A DNA stretch of 33,891 nt, taken from Deltaproteobacteria bacterium. GTDB taxonomy: Bacteria; Myxococcota; B64-G9. The notes beneath the pieces were generated by a model. The model was not told where the DNA came from. It was given only the letters and a program-made list of their open reading frames with translations, and did not search any database. The stretch is from positions 1 through 33,891 of the forward strand of contig JAFDKH010000111.1 in assembly GCA_019307065.1 (NCBI GenBank), written 5' to 3'. A program made the position numbers and the translations under genes. This document shows, piece after piece, positions 31,104-33,891 of this stretch (position 1 is the first letter of the stretch; every line of letters begins with the position of its first letter).

Positions 31104-32399
31104 TCAGTAATCGGAGCAATCAACCACTTGAACCGTGTAGCTGATAGTTTCGGGTGGATCGTTGTAGCCGCCTAATTTGACACCATCGATGATAACTTCA
31201 TAATCGTGGCCGGCTGTTACCCCGGACATTGAAAAAGCCAGATATGACAAGCTGCCATAGCCTCCGCTGGGAAAGTAGAAATTCGGCAGCTGTTCTTCAC
31301 TAGTAGTCAAGTCTGTGACGGTTACCAAAACAGTGTCCTGGTCGAAACCTCGGGCGCCGAGCGACCAAACGCCTAAAATGGCGGTCCGCGGACAGGGGCC
31401 CGGGGGCGGATAGGCCAGCCAGGCAGGCGCATAGCTGTTACCTCCGGTCATTACATATGTGCAATTCCAGTGGTCGGACTGCCCGATCCCGGTCGGCAGG
31501 TAGGGCGGATCGAAAATCCAGCGCCGGTGACCCAGGGATGGGACCCGATTATCGCCGATATAAAGATCGATCGCTGAGGCCGGATCGCGCGGCCCCATGG
31601 CCAGGTTCGAGTGGCCGGCGCCCGAGGCGCCCTCGGACGAGTAACACTCCCAATCGATGGGCGGCGTGTGGTCGAGGTCACCATTGACATTCATCATCAC
31701 GGCACACGGCTGAGCATAGACATTTGAAGAACGCTTGTTATAGACCGGATACAAATCAACCAGCCAACGAAACAGATTGATCCGCCGAATTGCGTCGTCA
31801 ATAGATTCGGGATTCAGAACGCCGTTATCACATGTTTGGGGGCCCTCTTCCCAAAACCAAGCAGCCAGGCTGGGATAGTCTGTGTTCCATTTGTCACAGA
31901 CCGACTGGGGGCTGCGATCTTCGAATGCGGAGGGAACAAATGGCACACATTCATCAGCTTGCCTCAGCCAACCCGACTGGCAGCGACAGATGCCGTCCTT
32001 GCACCATTCGAGATCATCGCAGGTAATATTGTCGCAAGGGCCTGGTTCCTGACATTGAAAATCAACGCAAATGGCGCTGCCGCTGCACTGTCCGCACACC
32101 CCGCCGCAGCCGTTGGCTCCACACTGTTTTCCGGCGCAATCTGGAGTGCAATCGTCGCCGCCGTCGGGCTGCAGATCGCCGGATTGGTCGCTGGCATCCT
32201 GACCCCCATCCTGACCTCCGTCTTGGCCTCCATCCTGACCTCCGTCCCCAGCCGAATCGGATCCAGCATCGTAGCCGTCCTGACCATCAGCCTGTGTTCC
32301 AGCATCCTGGCCGGCGTCCTCGAGGTCAATCGATCCGCGGCAGCCGCCAGTCACAACCAGCGCCGACAACACCGCCAAACCGTAGATCCACAAGCGCAT
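31104..32399 (-). CDS. CAP-domain (SCP/PR1-like) lipoprotein with repeat linker and Cys-rich module
   Basis: 431 residues. The ATG is preceded by GGGAGA. The lipoprotein signal ends at TGGC (Cys20). A disordered Asp/Gly/Gln linker (about 26-80), built partly on four DGGQ units, is followed by a Cys-rich module (about 84-152, with CAGKQCGANGCGG and an EGF-like end) and a CAP domain from about 200: NLFRWLVDLYPV, AQPCAVMMNVNGDLDH (about 229-244), HSNLAMG, and GHRRWIFDPP (290-299). The C-terminal 70 residues look like an extra beta domain. Surface lipoproteins with this layout are common in Myxococcota-like bacteria. The function of bacterial CAP proteins is poorly known. First gene of the CAP, CDF, zinc-ribbon operon. 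Confidence 0.88.
   Translation of the reverse strand: MRLWIYGLAVLSALVVTGGCRGSIDLEDAGQDAGTQADGQDGYDAGSDSAGDGGQDGGQDGGQDGGQDASDQSGDLQPDGGDDCTPDCAGKQCGANGCGGVCGQCSGSAICVDFQCQEPGPCDNITCDDLEWCKDGICRCQSGWLRQADECVPFVPSAFEDRSPQSVCDKWNTDYPSLAAWFWEEGPQTCDNGVLNPESIDDAIRRINLFRWLVDLYPVYNKRSSNVYAQPCAVMMNVNGDLDHTPPIDWECYSSEGASGAGHSNLAMGPRDPASAIDLYIGDNRVPSLGHRRWIFDPPYLPTGIGQSDHWNCTYVMTGGNSYAPAWLAYPPPGPCPRTAILGVWSLGARGFDQDTVLVTVTDLTTSEEQLPNFYFPSGGYGSLSYLAFSMSGVTAGHDYEVIIDGVKLGGYNDPPETISYTVQVVDCSDY
32195..32242. repeat. Four-unit 12-bp tandem repeat within the CAP lipoprotein gene
   Basis: Four consecutive 12-base units of the type CATCCTGACCTC (minus strand: Gly-Gly-Asp-Gln-type codons) encode four DGGQ repeats. 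The units differ by one to four bases. It is a coding microsatellite-like array that could vary in copy number without shifting the frame. Confidence 0.75.
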
Positions 32400-32421
32400 G
32401 CTTAATCTCCCATATATATGA

Positions 32422-32450
32422 AATATATCAGGTCGAGTTGTTTCAGTCTA
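32422..32450 (-). promoter_or_regulatory. Putative promoter of the CAP lipoprotein operon
   Basis: Minus strand: TAGACT (32445-32450), exactly 17 bases, TATATT (32422-32427, five of six to TATAAT), followed by the CATATATATG palindrome and the GGGAGA ribosome site before the ATG at 32399. Confidence 0.45.
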
Positions 32451-32498
32451 CGTCAGCGGCATCTTTCTTAGGCGGCGGGGAAGAGGATTTCAACAGCT

Positions 32499-33689
32499 CT
32501 ACTTTTTCGGAGCACTTGGTTCTCCTTTGAGATCTACTTCAGTTGGCTTGGCAGCGTCGTTGAAGTGGGCGTAATCCTTTCTGAGTTTATTCAAAACAAA
32601 GTTCTCCTCAAGCCAATCAATCAATTCGGGCGTCAAGCATAAGTCACGAGTCTGTTCAGGATCAGACAGGTCGAAAGTTTTTTCTGCGCCATTCGGCGCT
32701 GTCAGGCTGAGCGATCGCGGCAGGCCGACCGCGGAAAGATCGACGGCCTCGCCGTCATAATGGCGTGATTTTTGGGCGCCGCGCCGGCTGGCATAGGTGA
32801 CATCGTAGGTATCGGCCATCATACGAGCCTGATCGACTGTCATACGCCAACCTCCGGGATGGTACCAGCGAATGGGCACATCGAGTTGCCAGTCCTGGTT
32901 GAGCTGTTCAAGCAACCGAACCGCTCGAATTACGTCATGCTTATTCCCTTTACGACTCAGCATATAGGCGCCCCACATTAAGTAGCCCCGGTGACGATTG
33001 CGGACAGTTGTCCAGAGTACAACCTGGCATCCTTGTGCGCGAAGTTGCTTGATCAATGACTCAACTCGGGCCACGAAAGTTTTCGAAGGAGCCTGTTCGA
33101 CCAGAGCCTTGAGCTTAGCCTCTTCTCCGATTGGGTTCTTGTAGCGGGTGGTCCAATTGGGACCCAAGACTGCCCCGTCCTCGGCCGGAGTCAGGTCAGT
33201 TTGCGGCTCGGGTTTATCGATTGCCAGGGGACGGAGGTCTTGTCCATACAGCCGAGGTTTGTCCTTCTTAAAGACATCATCCGGATGTATCAAGATACCG
33301 GCATTGCGCGCTCGGCCGGATGGAACCCAAATCGGCTTAGAACGCAGGCCCTTACGCCCGGCCAATAAAACATCATCGAGAAAAAACAAGAAGTCGTCCT
33401 TATCGAAAGGACGCTTGAGTTCTTCACGTAAAACACGCAGGAATGGCTCTTGGGGAGATTTTTCAGCCAGAGCAATCAGTTTCGCACCATCGATCCTAAC
33501 TTCGGCAATCTGGATTGTCCAGGGACCCAGCCGGCGCCCAGCCTGGGCATACATCCGCCGGTAGGGGTTGGGGCCGCGCTTGACCTTGATGACGTCAAGC
33601 TTGCGGTTGGTGGGGATAGAGGTTATCTCGCCAGCGCCCGCCAGAACCGGAAGTGTCAGCATTACTACCAATAGCACCTTGGCAAACAT
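32499..33689 (-). CDS. Secreted LAS/M15-type metallopeptidase (hedgehog-type DD-peptidase fold)
   Basis: 396 residues from the ATG at 33689; a GTG one codon upstream is equally possible and neither has a strong ribosome site. Numbers below count from that GTG. Signal peptide about 1-20 (cleavage near LAGAG). The C-terminal zinc domain has the LAS pattern: SRHYDGEAVDL with His311 and Asp318, and DYAHFNDA with His376, the three expected zinc ligands. These enzymes cut peptidoglycan peptide bonds (DD-peptidase or endopeptidase). The N-terminal 200 residues are not assignable. The tandem 46-bp repeat lies just upstream. A 99-base gap separates it from the CAP lipoprotein gene. Confidence 0.83.
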   Translation of the reverse strand: MFAKVLLVVMLTLPVLAGAGEITSIPTNRKLDVIKVKRGPNPYRRMYAQAGRRLGPWTIQIAEVRIDGAKLIALAEKSPQEPFLRVLREELKRPFDKDDFLFFLDDVLLAGRKGLRSKPIWVPSGRARNAGILIHPDDVFKKDKPRLYGQDLRPLAIDKPEPQTDLTPAEDGAVLGPNWTTRYKNPIGEEAKLKALVEQAPSKTFVARVESLIKQLRAQGCQVVLWTTVRNRHRGYLMWGAYMLSRKGNKHDVIRAVRLLEQLNQDWQLDVPIRWYHPGGWRMTVDQARMMADTYDVTYASRRGAQKSRHYDGEAVDLSAVGLPRSLSLTAPNGAEKTFDLSDPEQTRDLCLTPELIDWLEENFVLNKLRKDYAHFNDAAKPTEVDLKGEPSAPKK

Positions 33690-33696
33690 CACTTCA

Positions 33697-33788
33697 CGCT
33701 AACAAAACCCAGGGACGGAGGTCTAACCTTTTATCAAACTTGCGCTAACAAAACCCAGGGACGGAGGTCTAACCTTTTATCAAACTTG
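33697..33788. repeat. Perfect 46-bp tandem direct repeat, REP-like
   Basis: Two identical copies stand head to tail with no spacer, at 33697-33742 and 33743-33788. Each begins CGCTAACAAAACCC and ends TTTTATCAAACTTG, with AGGGACGGAGGTCTAACC in the middle. The array ends 5-8 bases before the start of the metallopeptidase gene, so it forms that gene's 5' leader and promoter region. The core resembles the REP-like element at 13334-13380. Confidence 0.85.
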
Positions 33789-33828
33789 GATTTGTCGCTA
33801 TTTAGGCTGCTGGTTTTTTAATTCCGCG

Positions 33829-33840
33829 TAAAACGTTTTA
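33829..33840. repeat. 12-bp perfect palindrome in the right-end gap
   Basis: TAAAACGTTTTA is a perfect palindrome in the otherwise featureless 103 bases to the right edge, where I see no gene. It could be an operator, or chance in AT-rich DNA. Confidence 0.2.
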
Positions 33841-33891
33841 GAAATTTGTTTTAGGCCGCCAATACTGTATCAATTGACTTCTGTTTGCCTG

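Noticed and set aside
31836..32405. A 189-codon + strand open frame opposite the CAP lipoprotein
   Set aside because: Its Ala/Ile/Leu-rich repetitive translation mirrors the antisense of the DGGQ repeat and Cys-rich region; the minus-strand gene has a promoter, ribosome site and lipobox.

Overview
The window looks like a chromosomal stretch of a Gram-negative bacterium from the former Deltaproteobacteria, Myxococcota or Bradymonadota-like. The clues are many lipoproteins with long signal-bearing leaders, an Asp/Gly/Gln repeat followed by a Cys-rich module (CAP lipoprotein at 31104-32399), a DUF3160 protein, a deltaproteobacterial-type chemoreceptor tip, TPR/TolB/CHAT architecture, and a zinc-ribbon protein plus short proteins of a kind I associate with that group. 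GC is moderate (about 50-55% by eye). I see no rRNA, tRNA, CRISPR array, integrase, transposase gene or phage gene. Coding density is very high and no gene-free gap exceeds about 200 bases.

Layout. 1-174 is the 3' end of an unidentified + strand gene. A long minus-strand block (183-12337) follows, reading right to left: a cyclic-nucleotide-binding-domain protein, a membrane-anchored methyltransferase, a small sigma-region-4-like protein, a six-TM chemoreceptor, and overlapping its end a ~2,680-residue TolB-propeller/TPR protein with two CHAT (caspase-like) domains. The internal CHAT domain has lost its His/Cys dyad and the C-terminal one keeps it. 12432-13073 is a secreted SRPBCC protein. 13089-17215 (minus) holds a 63-residue protein and a tight pair, a DUF3160 protein followed by a B-box/multi-TM/TPR protein. 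17310-19976 (+) is a two-gene monovalent cation/proton antiporter system whose cytoplasmic subunit is RCK_N-RCK_C-Usp. 19973-24778 (minus) is a four-gene Gld-like ABC operon (ATPase, permease, GldG-like, DUF4340), each gene overlapping the next. 24927-26152 (+) encodes two overlapping lipoproteins. 26164-29642 (minus) has a GNAT acetyltransferase, a crotonase, and a lipoprotein with a clan-CD-like His/Cys pair and two P-domains. 29726-32399 (minus) is a compact operon of a CAP-domain lipoprotein, a zinc-type CDF transporter and a zinc-ribbon/Tudor-like protein. 32499-33689 encodes a secreted LAS/M15-type metallopeptidase, with a perfect 46-bp tandem duplication just upstream of its start.

Themes. 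Much of the window is envelope biology: predicted secreted or lipidated proteins, proteases or protease-like folds, an ABC system and ion or metal transport. The most unusual items are the chemoreceptor/double-CHAT pair, the second caspase-like protein (the P-domain lipoprotein), the free-standing sigma-region-4-like protein, and a REP-like element that supplies the stop codon of the B-box gene. All functional statements come from motif reading by eye. No database search was possible.
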